Program-made: the position numbers and the translations under genes
Shown: piece by piece, positions 49,601 through 60,856 of the stretch
Layout: the number at the start of each line of letters is the position of its first letter
Numbering within the stretch: position 1 is the stretch's first letter
Notes under the pieces: generated by a model
What the model was told of the DNA's origin: nothing
What the model saw: only the letters and a program-made list of their open reading frames with translations
Databases searched by the model: none
From: Diprion similis
Lineage: Eukaryota; Arthropoda; Insecta; Hymenoptera; Diprionidae
Direction: 5' to 3'
Assembly: GCF_021155765.1 (NCBI RefSeq)
Contig: NC_060110.1
Span: 15,832,001 to 15,896,000, forward strand
Length of the DNA stretch: 64,000 bases

Positions 49601-51017
49601 ATTCCGCTAATTGTTTTCTGATTATTCTGGTTCCACATAAGGGCTTCGGTCGTCAAATGGCCTTCTGCCGCCTGTCGCATTTGTTCTTTCGTACAAGTTA
49701 TGCCTTCCTTATCTAAGTTCCTTTCAAACCAGTCATCCTCGTACCAGCCGATAAAAAACCATACGTAACTCTTGCCGTAAAGCTTTTGATGATAAAGTTC
49801 GCACAGTACTCGTCTTGCTGCAACCACGTAAAATAAGCCCACTATTACTCGGGCATCTTGACGACGTAAATTTCTTACTGCATCCGCAGGGTCTGACAAA
49901 AAGCTCTGGCGTGTTACAATTTCAATTCCAGCTTCCTTGCATCGTGCTTCCAAGTCTTCCACGGTCTGCAGAAAAATTTGTGCATAATAATTAATGTCAC
50001 GGAATAGCATACTTTGCTAATGAAAAATTTTGTTCAATTAAATTACTAAAATTGACTAAATATAGTTATTAACAAGTCTTTGCCACATACAGAGATGAAT
50101 ACTTCTTCGGCTTGCTGTAAAATGGCAACTCGAGACCATCCAAATTTTTGGAGTAGCTTGATTCTCGTTGGATTATGTACTGTGGCTGATGGATGAGTTC
50201 TGAACAGTGTAGGAAAACGATTACGATCTGATAAAGCTGGTGATGAAGCGCCATAGCATAACTGGAAATATAATGATATGTATTATTTTTATTGTGTATA
50301 GTCAATATGCAATTTGCATTCTATGATTATATCTAAGTACTTACAACTACCAAATTCCACATTTTAGCAGCTTCCGCAACTGTGGTACAAACTGTACTGC
50401 AGCCAGCTAATAACATCAACTTCTGAGGTTTGTTGTATAATAAATTGTACATAACAGATGCTCCCAGTCCTGGCTCGCACTGAAATTAGTAATTGTAAAA
50501 CTCAGCCTGTTTCATTTAACATACCAACTTCAGAAATAAAAATTTATTCCGTTTTGCAATTACCTCGCTATCATTTGAATGTAACTTCAAAGTAAATCCA
50601 GGTAGTAAATCTTTTTGACTATTCACATCATCCAGGGCCAGGTTCGCTGCTGGCATGCATGCCTAAAAAGCAATATTTATCACTTTGCATTTTTTTATTT
50701 CAGTACAACTTCGTAAATAATGAGTAACTGAAACTTAAGTTACGGAGCAGCGATTTTCTTACATTCGTGTAGGCCAAAGTCAGATATGTAACCTAGTGTT
50801 TCAACTTCATAATGAGTATAATATAAAGTATAAAAATGTCATCGTGGATTCGTTGCGATGTAAAAGTTGAATATCAACGTACCTGCCCTCCCTGCCATCC
50901 GCCCTCTCCAGCAATAGGAAATATGCCACCAATGTGCAAGACATTGTCTTCTGGAGGTAACGATCCTCGAACAACGATTGGAATTAACGCAGTCACAGCA
51001 ATGAAAAGGTTGAACAT
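46643..51017 (-). CDS. GABA-B receptor subunit 1 (metabotropic GABA receptor)
   Basis: Eleven coding exons on the minus strand: 51,017-50,883, 50,662-50,564, 50,479-50,345, 50,261-50,091, 49,965-49,467, 49,349-49,222, 49,149-48,857, 48,762-48,519, 47,761-47,554, 47,425-47,031, 46,858-46,643. Phases all match and give 840 residues, the usual insect length. The start follows an acceptor (first coding exon begins at 51,027 with 5'UTR) and yields a signal peptide (residues 1 to about 18). Residues 25-445 are the Venus-flytrap ligand domain ([41 protein letters not shown]). Seven transmembrane helices span about 465-720, and a coiled coil ([19 protein letters not shown]...) lies at about 740-790 for pairing with subunit 2. 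A class C GPCR at the plasma membrane that binds GABA and signals through Gi/o. Exon 9 has a second in-frame acceptor. Confidence 0.97.
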
Positions 51018-51946
51018 AGTTGAAGATCTGAAAAAATAAATTCTGTCTTATTTTAGTAGAAATTATATCAAATGTATAAAAAATAAAATGTATTCCACTC
51101 CTTGCAGACTAATATCTCTAGAATTTCTATGAAAATTTTCATTTCCTTCTGACTTTTTGCAGAAATTATGATCTTTAGACATTTTTTGAAAAATTTCTAA
51201 TCAATCCTTTCTAAGAACTTTGTAGAATTATTTATTTTTCGATGTTGTACAGAATTCATCTTGAACACTTTCTCAAAAACTCTAAGAAAATATTCCTCTT
51301 TTCAAAGATAATCACAAATTGTTCAAATGAATTTTCCCATCAGGGATATTGCTTCTTATATTTATTTATCAATTGATCTACCCACCACTCATAGTTATCA
51401 AATATTATGAAGCCGCCTGATGTTAATTGTAGAGAGATTTGCCATTCAAATTATTCTTATGAAAGTAAAGAATTTATTAAAACACGAATATGTATAAAAT
51501 ATGATATACTACGTAAATAACAAACGTAAAATTAATACCTTGCGTACGAGAATATTTAGTGTAAAATTACACCATCAGTCGCTCAATCTCCAATCGGTGA
51601 GATGTGAAATTTGGGTTGTGAATGACAGACAAGATCCATTGTAATGGGGCCAAAAATCGAAAGTCAACAGGTGCTATAAAAATTAATTTCTGTACAGCTT
51701 ATTCCTCATAATAAATCAAGAACTACCTCGAATCATTAGCACAGAAACCTTACTAAAATACCTTTGATAAGAACTATTCTTGGATAGTTTCAGGGTTGAA
51801 TTCCAAAATCAATTAAAGATATAAAAAATCTTCTAAACAAGTTCTTTTTCACAGTTTTCACCAACCTTGAGCACCAAGCCCCGCTGAGGAGTGATTTTAC
51901 TAAACCAGGATGGCTCTTGTGTGTAATTCACTTCATATTGATTTCA

Positions 51947-52120
51947 GCGCCTGGCCCTGGCCCAGAGGGCTGTGTGAGAAAGATTTGTGGTGGGGGGTGG
52001 ATATGGAATCGGTGTGTCACTGTGTCACAGCTTGAGAAAAGTCCGTACTGGCGGTATACATTATTGGTAGAAGACACTTCATGGCCGAACAGCATCTTCG
52101 TAAATTTGAAAATTGCCTGA
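51947..52120 (+). other. GC-rich, exon-like island
   Basis: Within AT-rich DNA this stretch follows an acceptor-like TTGATTTCAG and stays open to a TGA at 52,118-52,120. The translation (PGPGPEGCVRKICGGG...) is unlike any family I know, and the opposite strand is open as well. It has no good ATG. Coding status doubtful. Confidence 0.2.
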
Positions 52121-52604
52121 CTGAAATGTGACAATTAATGATATTAATTTTAATCAATATTGATATATGCACACATATACACCGTAGCTGGCAATAATCG
52201 CGAATAAAATTGTTCGACTATTCGCGTTAAGTTTCAAGGATTTGAAAACAGTGTAACAAAACAAACCAAAGTTACAATTACTAGAAATTGCAATATAAAG
52301 TACATACATGTCTATGGATTACTGAAATGCTTACATGATAAGTTGACTAAACATCTTCAGTCAACGCATGACATGAAAACATGGCAACAATAAATTGCGG
52401 CTGTGCGTCAAAATCAGCGCATATAACGGAATTTTGAAAAATCGAAGGGATACCCTAAGACGCGCATCACTTTTATTTTGTCCTGCAAATGTTTCGGCAA
52501 TCCGTTTGGCGGATTGAACATGTTAAAATCAAAATCGTTAAAGCTCATTTGATAAGTGACGCCATTCGGGCGGTTCGCTAGCCGGCTGTCAGCTGATCAG
52601 CAAC

Positions 52605-52703
52605 ATGGAAGCCAAGGATGAAAGAGGCCTCTTTGATCGGAGCCTCCAAGCGTCGCGTTCTGCCCATTCTGCCGCAGTGAACTGTCATTCCATCTTTTCT
52701 TGA
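52605..52703 (+). other. Upstream open reading frame in the MED22 leader
   Basis: An ATG at 52,605 (context CAACATGG, good for insects) opens a 32-codon frame ending TGA at 52,701-52,703, 36 bases before the MED22 ATG. If transcripts start upstream of 52,605 it could reduce MED22 translation. The transcription start is not known, so this is inference. Confidence 0.35.
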
Positions 52704-52739
52704 TGTTATTAATTCGTGAAGTAAAATATCTGTCAAAAA

Positions 52740-53828
52740 ATGTCGGCCCAGCGAGCTCTACCTCAAAGCAAAGAGGCATTATTGAAATCTTATACAACAA
52801 GACTGAAAGACGACGTCAAATCGATGTTAGAAAACTTCGAAGGTATAACATAACATAACCTCAAACAAGAGGTTTCATATACTTTTATTTGGTTTGCTAT
52901 CTTTTTCTCTTTCTCAAATCGTATCAGAAATGAGTATCACTATAAATGATTAGATTAATATATTCTCACGTGGTTTGACCTCAAATTAATTGCCAATAAC
53001 TTACATTTATGCATCACTGATTTGTTGACATCCGTTTTTATCGATAGATTTTAGTATACCGAATTCACTAAAGTGTGACTTTGCTAACGAAGCAAATGTC
53101 CAGAACTGTAAAATGTGTCCTCACATGGTTAGATGCTATCAAAGTAAAAATGGTCAAAAAGAAAGTATAGGCTGATTTTTCGTTTCGTACAAATATTCAG
53201 CACTCATACCATCTTGGGTCAAGGATCAGTTTTTTGAAGAAGACAATATATAACAATTTTATATTTTTCCTACAATTTTGTGCAGATATTTTTGGAAATA
53301 TTTAATTACTTACTGATAGGTAGGTCTAACAAAACGCAATGCTAAAGTGTCTATCAAGGCGATTCGTTCATGTTCCATGCCATTTTGTGATAATTGTTCC
53401 TAATTCCACTCTACCAAAATAAATTCCATAAATTGATATGTATTAAATAAAAAAACTGTATTAATAGACAATAATTGATTGATCAAATATTTCTTGGTAT
53501 TTTTACAGAAATAGTTAAACTGGCGAAAGGTGAAAATGATACGCAACTATCACGCCTGACACAGTGTGAACAGGATACGTATGAAATGCACGTCAGAGCG
53601 GCCAACATTGTTCGTGCCGGAGAATCTTTAATGAAACTAGTATCTGATATAAAGCAATACTTAATTTTGAATGATTTTCCATCTGTCAATGATGCGATTA
53701 CACAGAATAGTAAATTATTTCGAACTAAACAGGCTGAATGTGATCAGAAACTTGCTTCTTTACGAGATGATATGGCTGCCGATCTATACGACTTGGAAGA
53801 AGAATATTACACTTCGATTTATAAGTGA
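52740..53828 (+). CDS. Mediator complex subunit 22
   Basis: Two exons, 52,740-52,842 and 53,509-53,828, separated by a 666-bp GT-AG intron in phase 1, encode 140 residues. The N-terminus [14 protein letters not shown] and the central [18 protein letters not shown] and [18 protein letters not shown] blocks are hallmark MED22 (Surfeit-5) sequence, and the acidic helix LYDLEEEYY closes the conserved core. The protein is largely helical and lies in the head module of Mediator, pairing with MED11, where it helps link activators to RNA polymerase II. It matches the core length; long vertebrate isoforms add a tail that is absent here. An AATAAA lies at 53,983. Confidence 0.97.
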
Positions 53829-53982
53829 AAAAGTGTTTTGGACTCAGGAGAACTGAGAAAAATCAAAACATTCATTATAAGCTCGGCTTTGAGCCAGTGT
53901 AGATATAAGGCAGCCCTGTCTCATATTGTAACGCAACAGATAAAATTATCTATCTATTCCAGAGGAATATTTTGTATGATTG

Positions 53983-53988
53983 AATAAA
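53983..53988 (+). terminator. Polyadenylation signal of MED22
   Basis: AATAAA about 155 bases after the MED22 stop codon, giving a compact 3'UTR. Confidence 0.55.
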
Positions 53989-54009
53989 TAATTGATTTTA
54001 CCAAAGACA

Positions 54010-56855
54010 AGTCTAAGTGTTTCTTTTGTATCTCACTTTTTTTAACAAATGTTACGTATTTACAAGGTATAGAAATTATAAATCTTTCAGAATAAGCTGA
54101 AAGAATACGACAGTGATTTACCTGCGAGGAGTAACTTGTATAATGATCAACTACAAGGCTAAATTAAATTTTAATCGGTATTGTATTTACGGTACTGTGA
54201 GCGGAATGAAAGGAGCCGATTTGGACCTCAATGGAAAACACGCGGTTTTCGAAGCTGCGTAATCTACACACGCACAATAAATCAATGGAAAACCATCATA
54301 ATGACAGTACTTTTTAGTTTAATGATTTCTTTATTACTTCAATATTTCGTAACACGTAGTTTCCAGTACAGTAGATACATCACACAGTTTTTTTTATTTT
54401 TAATATTTTTTTAATTATTGTTTTGCTAATCAATATGTATGATTTTAATACAAATCAATGCTTCGTGGTAATTATAGTCTTATGATTAATATAATACTAG
54501 TTGTTTAATCAGATGATATAATATAATTAACATCTTGCATACTATGCCGATGGGTATATTACGATACTGTACAATAATAATTTACATAAACTTACGGAGC
54601 CTGCACAAATATATCGAAAAATACACGATGGAAACAATGTAACAATTTTCTCACACGGTTGAGGGTAAACAGAATTACTGACTCTTGGAATGTGTGATGT
54701 TAAGTAGCCACTTCAGATTGTTCTAGCCAATCAAAGTCGAGTTAACTAGCTTTATTTGGCTACTAAACAAGTAGAGTAATCCTAGTACGTAAAAATCGTA
54801 ATAGACACAACTGTACAGAAAATTTTATTATTATTATTGGTTCATTTACGTCGCGCAGGCTCAAAGGAAAATTTTACAATATACCGCGAGTGAACAAATT
54901 TAAAAGAAAAAAACATCACGATGACAATCAAATGCCATGACATTGATCTATCAGCTAAATTATAATAAAAGAAAATACAGAAGAAAAAATAATAACAATC
55001 AAAATGTATAGTAATAAAAGAAAAGGAAAGCAAAATTACGAAGAATAAAACATTACATCACAAAGATGAAATTCTATGAAATGATTCACTCTTTGCATAC
55101 AGATTTTCAGTTTTAAATGTCACCTTTGTGTATATTAAGTGAGACGTTTTTTGGCGGTCGTCTGGCATAGCTTTGGTACATCAAAAAACAAAGTATACCA
55201 AGGAATAGTTTTATCACTCAAACTCGTCAAAGAATACTTGTCGATGATACACTTTTTAATTCAATTTAAAAAAGTTTAACTTTCAAAACTGGAATTTTCA
55301 GACTTACATCGAGCTAACCGAGACTTTTGAATACCAGTGTTAACTGGTCACTGAGCACTGAATGTAAACGATTGAACCGTTCCATAGCTTCAATTTAAGT
55401 TATATCCTTATACTTATCATATTTTTATTCAATCACACTTTAAATACTACACTTAATATTTTTAAAGAGGATATTAGTTTGAACATTACGGGTTCAGTTG
55501 ATTTCAGCTCCGAAACACCAATAAAAAATTATCAACGGATAACACACTGAATGACAAATTATGACTCATAGTTATACTCCTAAATCAATAAGAGGTTATT
55601 AAATTTTTATTTATCGGAAACGTTGACAAAGACCGTATTCCAATATGACTTAAGACAAACAATAATTTAATATATACAAAATTTAAGTCACTTAAGATTA
55701 ATAATCATAATTAACAATTAGACTTTTCGAATTCGTACTTTACTCTAGAATTCATTAATTTTGACAAATACATGCTCTTGGTCCACATCCAAACACAACG
55801 TATGAGGATCAAACACATGTAACTAATTCAAGACCTTATTGTATTATTTCTTCATTTATTTCATCCGACGCTCACCCTGAGGTTTGATTCGACGATACAT
55901 GATACTCGAGTAAAACAAAAAAAGTGATCTAATTATTATCTTCTTAAGTCGTTAGAAAATTGGAAATTTCATACAAAAAGTAGGAATGGATGAAAATTCA
56001 CTTCAATGTGGGAACCACTGTACGGAATGGATAAATTTGGAATTTTCTATTACGTTTTATCGTTTTAAAAACAACACGCCCTAACTCATCCTAAGTAGAC
56101 TTAAACTCTACTTTGGCAAAACGTTGACAAGTCTAAATTTTAGTGAGTTCTTCTATTTCATTAATTTTTCACGATCTTGTATGGTTTATTATTATTATGA
56201 TTTTTTTTTTTTACTTCCCTTTCTCATTTTATACAAAGTTCACTTAAAAGCACGCCATTTTTTTTGGCTAAAATCCCATTACTATCATAATTTGAAATAA
56301 TCTCAAAAGTGACTTCGAAATATCTTAAAACGTCCTAATAAACTTTTCTCAAAACTGATATGCACCATGGTTGTCCGTCTTTTACAGAGGACAAAATACT
56401 GGGGCTTTAAAAAAATATTCAATGGGTGGTGTGTTACATTTGGCAGTTACGTTACACTAATTCAGTATTCAGAAAAGCCTGACTTACACAACAAATATAT
56501 ATATGTATACATATATGTATATATTGGAGTAAATGCATATACTTGGAATGATGCTGTTCACAGGTTATTCCGCTGATTAAGCATTTTCTTATTTTTCTTT
56601 AATTTTCTCTTTTTCCCTCAACTTGCTTCTTAAATTATCAGCAAGAACTCAATCGCTAATTCACTACCAGAATATATTTCTAAGATGTATAAGTATATGT
56701 ATAATTAAATTAATAACTATATATCATGCTTTCATACTGTGAGCATTCGTCCAGCCAGTATCCTGCGCTTTCAACTAATTCTAAGCATATAAATAGTTTT
56801 CTTCCTCATTGCTTTTTAATGACCATTCAAAGTCTTATAAACGAACTACACGTTA
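54010..56855. other. AT-rich gene-free DNA
   Basis: Between the MED22 3' end and the stop codon of the next minus-strand gene. The right part is probably the 3'UTR of that gene; a reverse-strand AATAAA occurs at about 56,184. A TATG/TACA low-complexity tract lies at about 56,498-56,527. No gene supported. Confidence 0.45.
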
Positions 56856-58542
56856 TTAGAACAGCAAATCTGCCGTCGTTTCGGATCCCCATGCACCGGC
56901 GTCTTGCGCTGGTTTCAAGTAGTCGTCTTCCCCCAGACTTTCGGGTTGTTCAACGCGCGCAGCGGTCGACGATGGCGATGCCCTGGTGACCCCAAGTTCA
57001 AATCCTTCCGAGGCCAGGTCTACTTTGCTCGGTGTGTAACTGGCTAAACCACCTCCACCTGCGAGGGACAAGCACTAGCGGTGAGCAACTTACATGACAT
57101 AGTACAAAGCATCTAATGTTATGTACCTACATATTACGGGGAAATAAAAAAAAAAGTAACTAGGACTGTTTTATCGAGGACAGTAGCAAAGGTCTCGAGA
57201 CTTTTGTCCCATACTGTTAGCTTTGCAGTAAATATTGTGAGAAATCGCGCCGCCGTTAAATAATTGCCAAATTACGTCTTCCAGCGACCTCAACAGAAAT
57301 TTTCATAATATTTGGTAAAACGAAATTGTCAAACTTTCGAATCTAGCTACGGATGTGTATAGATTACAGATTATATCGAACTAAAACTCAATGGAAATTA
57401 CCAACAGTAACATTAAAACGTATGGGAGGAGGGGGGGGGGGGGGGGGGGGGGGCAATCTTTTTACTAGCAATGTGAGTAATAATTACGATAAGCAATCTA
57501 TTAGTGAAAACGATATCAGATACGGATTCATCATCCATATCATCAATCTTAAACAGTCTACTGATAAGAAAGGATTTCCTTTTTTGGTAACTAAATATAA
57601 CGCACGAGATTGAAATAAGTGATGTTAACGTCACGGAACATCGGTAAAAAATTCAAAGATGTTTATGTGCTGATTTTTCAACTGTGAGTTTTTTGCAAGG
57701 GTAAATACAACCCTACCTAACGTGATGTTAACTACACAAAGGATTCTACCATTGGATCAAAGTCAAGAAAACGTTGCGAGGTAATAGGGTTTACTAAATC
57801 GAAGCAAGGACTCGTGTCTTCACCTGTAAGATACCCGAAACAGAACGAGAAGAATTAGCAAAGATGTATTATTAAATACCGTAATTGTTAGTGAATTTAT
57901 AGAGAGTTAAATTTGATTATATGAGATTATTGATACATTATAACATGTTGTATAGAATGTCATCAAAAAATTATTTATACTTCAGATGCTACTTCGAATT
58001 GTTTGTCGTTAAGTGAAAAAAAAAATTATGAAAAACTATGTTTATTCTGCCATTAATATCGTCAATATATTCATCAAATGCCGTACGAAGCATATTGCGA
58101 AAGTATAAATTGCGCATTCGGTGGTTGACATAAAATTTTGCATGTTTGCACATTTTATATTGTTTACACTATTTTGTTAGCCTTCGTTATTCGGCCTTGC
58201 CAACGTCGTTTTTCCTACCGCAATACACGCCGTGTGTATATCAAATTTCAAACTTTGCATTATTAAAAGCGAACGAGAAAAACAAAACCACCAATAATAG
58301 ACAAATCAATGTACGTTGAGTTGAAATGACGAGAAGTATGAAATTTTAAACTTACCTAAAACAGATGGAACGCCCGGCGTAGGGCTGACTGACGGTGGTC
58401 GGTTATCTACAGCATCTCTGGTAGAATCAGGTCGGTCAACCGAAGAATCTGATGCAATTTTACTACTCTCCCCTACGAGCATCGACGCCTCGCTTGGATA
58501 TTCAAAAGTTCGTGTCGCCGTATCGTCAAATTGAATGCGATG
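56856..58542 (-). CDS. C-terminal exons of an unidentified protein, 5' part not found
   Basis: Two exons on the minus strand, 58,542-58,356 and 57,058-56,856, joined in phase 1 across a 1.3-kb GT-AG intron. They give about 129 residues ending at a TAA. The first exon enters in phase 0 after TTTTCATTTCAG. It begins HRIQFDDTATRTFEYPSE, then Ser/Asp/Pro-rich disordered sequence; the last exon holds SYTPSKVDLASEGFELG and an acidic end. RIQF fits the RVxF class of PP1-docking motifs, and the following FEYPSE block recalls phostensin/taperin-type PP1 regulators, but I cannot confirm that. Upstream exons were not found in the remaining 5.4 kb and may lie beyond the right edge. A G-run in the intron (C-run in the transcript) is at 57,431. 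Confidence 0.6.
57431..57453 (+). repeat. Poly-G run (23 G)
   Basis: Twenty-three consecutive G preceded by GGGAGGA, inside the intron of the minus-strand gene. It is G-quadruplex-prone and a likely sequencing trouble spot. Confidence 0.85.
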
Positions 58543-60577
58543 CTGAAATGAAAACATAAATAATTTAATCACTCATATGTGCGGAAAAAACTATGGAACC
58601 GTTTCTTATACATTGTACATTGCGACGAAGAATGACGTAAGCATCTGATACAAAAATAAGAAAAGGAGTTCCTCGTGTGGTACATAGAGGGGAAACAAAA
58701 GTGTTAATATACAATTTCTCACGGCGATACTTTTTCGTAGGAGGTTATTTATATTTCATTATCATTACGCATAAGATCATGGATAGTAAAATTTATGGAC
58801 ACGTCGTATTTGCCGTCTGGCCATAGCTTTAAAGGATCCTGCGTTCCATTTATAACAGTAACTAGTCACACTCGCTGAGTTTTTGACTGAATCGAGAATG
58901 GCGTCATCGCCGGTATAACACCTATTCATTGCAGGAAAGGAGTCGTCATCTTCATTTTTGTAATGTATATAAGTAAAAGTATTTTCATATTCGTCAGAAA
59001 CGCGTATATAACAACAGAAATATGAACGTAAATTGCATGTACTGCAAAATATGTTTAAAAAAGTAAATTTTATAAAAAAAAAATAGTTGGCGATTGACTA
59101 GCGATTAAAAAAACACATGTCTGAGAATTGAATTCACCCAACAATTAGTTGTCGTCGAACATTATACTGGCAATTTTTATCGGCAATGAACGGTATCAAA
59201 ACTGCTTCCGCCATCTTGACAAGCTTTCATTACCCCATTACCGCACAAAATTATTTATGTATATAAAGAATGGCACGTGCAGTTTTTCTGATAGGACTGT
59301 TTCGCATATATACACATTATAACATTATTACAATACCGTACAGCAATACTTCTGAATACGTCGTAACCGTACCGGCGATTATTTCAAGCAGGAGATGACT
59401 GCTTACAGCGGTTAATTAAATGAATCCACCGTTGTTGCTTTACGCTGCTGTGACTATATAATGATATCATTTTGAAACAGCGCTGATTCTACTGCATGCG
59501 CATTTCATGTAGCGAAATTAAAGAAGTACGTAGGTAAGCAGTAGTAACTTTACTAGCTCTGCGAGACTTTTTTCTACACTCTTTTACTTTTTTCCTTTGC
59601 TCTTCGTACAACATGCAGTTTCTCGGTCTGGTAGTTCAAGTTCTGCTAAAAAAACCGTTAACACCAAGAAAAAAATTAACTAAAATTCACCGACTAGACA
59701 TTATGAGTATTGAAAATTGCAAGTATACAGAAAGTATGATTCAGTATGCAGTAAAAGTCTCCTTGAGTAAGAAATTGAGTCACCATATTTTTGCCCGCAG
59801 TCTAAAAAAAAAAATGACAAATGGTAATGGTTGAGTAAATTATGGTTTCAAAGTATATGCAGCAGGTACACATGTCCAAAGCATGAATGTACTTCAGGCT
59901 ATTCGCCATCAAGACTAATATCGCACTACACGCTGCATATTAGTAAGATACTTTTAATTACCTGGCAAAGTATAAAGTACATAAAGTATCGACAATTGCA
60001 TAGTAGGTACGTGGTAAGACGGATGGATGCGTATACATACAGACTCCAGGGAAGAATTTCTAACGGTGTTAATCACGGTATAGTACCTACAGCGTCGAAT
60101 ACTTTACGATTATTGTATAAAATTACATGCCATAGTCGGATGCGGCAAAAGCAGCAGGAAAAATGCCATCAAGCGTATAATTTCAGCGTCTAAGGATAAT
60201 ACAAGAGTAGCTTGCCTAGCGGTCGGCCGGCACATGCAGTACTTAGTGAATAGTTAGGTGTAACCTGCATGCATCGTGTCGAGTGTGCGAAATTCAAAAC
60301 AGTCCAACAGCATTTCACAAACACGTGAATACCCACACACACACGGCATGTGTTATTATAAACGACGAGTAATGTAAACAGTAAACAACAAAGCCATTCC
60401 TCGTCGGCGTAGATGTTTTATCAAAATGAAACACGATATCCCTACACAAATTTTCACAAAGTATGTACGCCAAGAAGCCTAATGCATCGGTATCACAGCT
60501 AACAGAGGACGAAGCGCAAACAGCTATCTGATCTCTCAGTGCAATCTAAGGCAAGTCTTAAGTTTAAGGGGGTGTCC

Positions 60578-60856
60578 TTGTCAATTTTAACGTGGCTGTA
60601 CGTACACATCTCCAGTTATCAAAGTCCACGTATTTTAAACGGAAAAAGGGCTCAACAGCCCCATTCTATACACAATTCTGAACAAAAATACTCCAGTGTA
60701 TTTTTATTTGATGCAGAAATAAAGAAGTGAAAATTTATTACAGTTTTTTTGTTCAGAATTGAGTATGTATAGAATGGAGGTGTTAAGCCCTTTTAGCGTT
60801 TAAAACCCGTGGACTTCGATATCTGGAGATATGTACGTGAACGTCGAAATCGACAA
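60578..60856. repeat. Long imperfect inverted repeat (palindromic element)
   Basis: The arm at 60,578-60,689 is largely the reverse complement of 60,744-60,856. Conserved blocks shared by the arms include ATTCTATACA, AATTCTGAACAAAAA, AAGTCCACG, TTTTAAACG and AAAAGGGCT. The loop of about 54 bases is AT-rich. A transcript would fold into a hairpin of about 110 bp. It could be a foldback/MITE-type element or an inverted duplication; there is no coding capacity and no clear target-site duplication. Confidence 0.8.

Larger units (their letters stand above)
51028..52739. other. Divergent intergenic region between GABA-B-R1 and MED22
   Basis: A possible noncoding 5' exon of the receptor gene lies on the minus strand with a donor-like CAAG|GTATTA at 51,539-51,537. 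A GC-rich island occurs at about 51,945-52,100. The MED22 5' leader, with an upstream open frame at 52,605-52,703, lies at the right end. No TATA box is convincing on either side. Confidence 0.4.
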
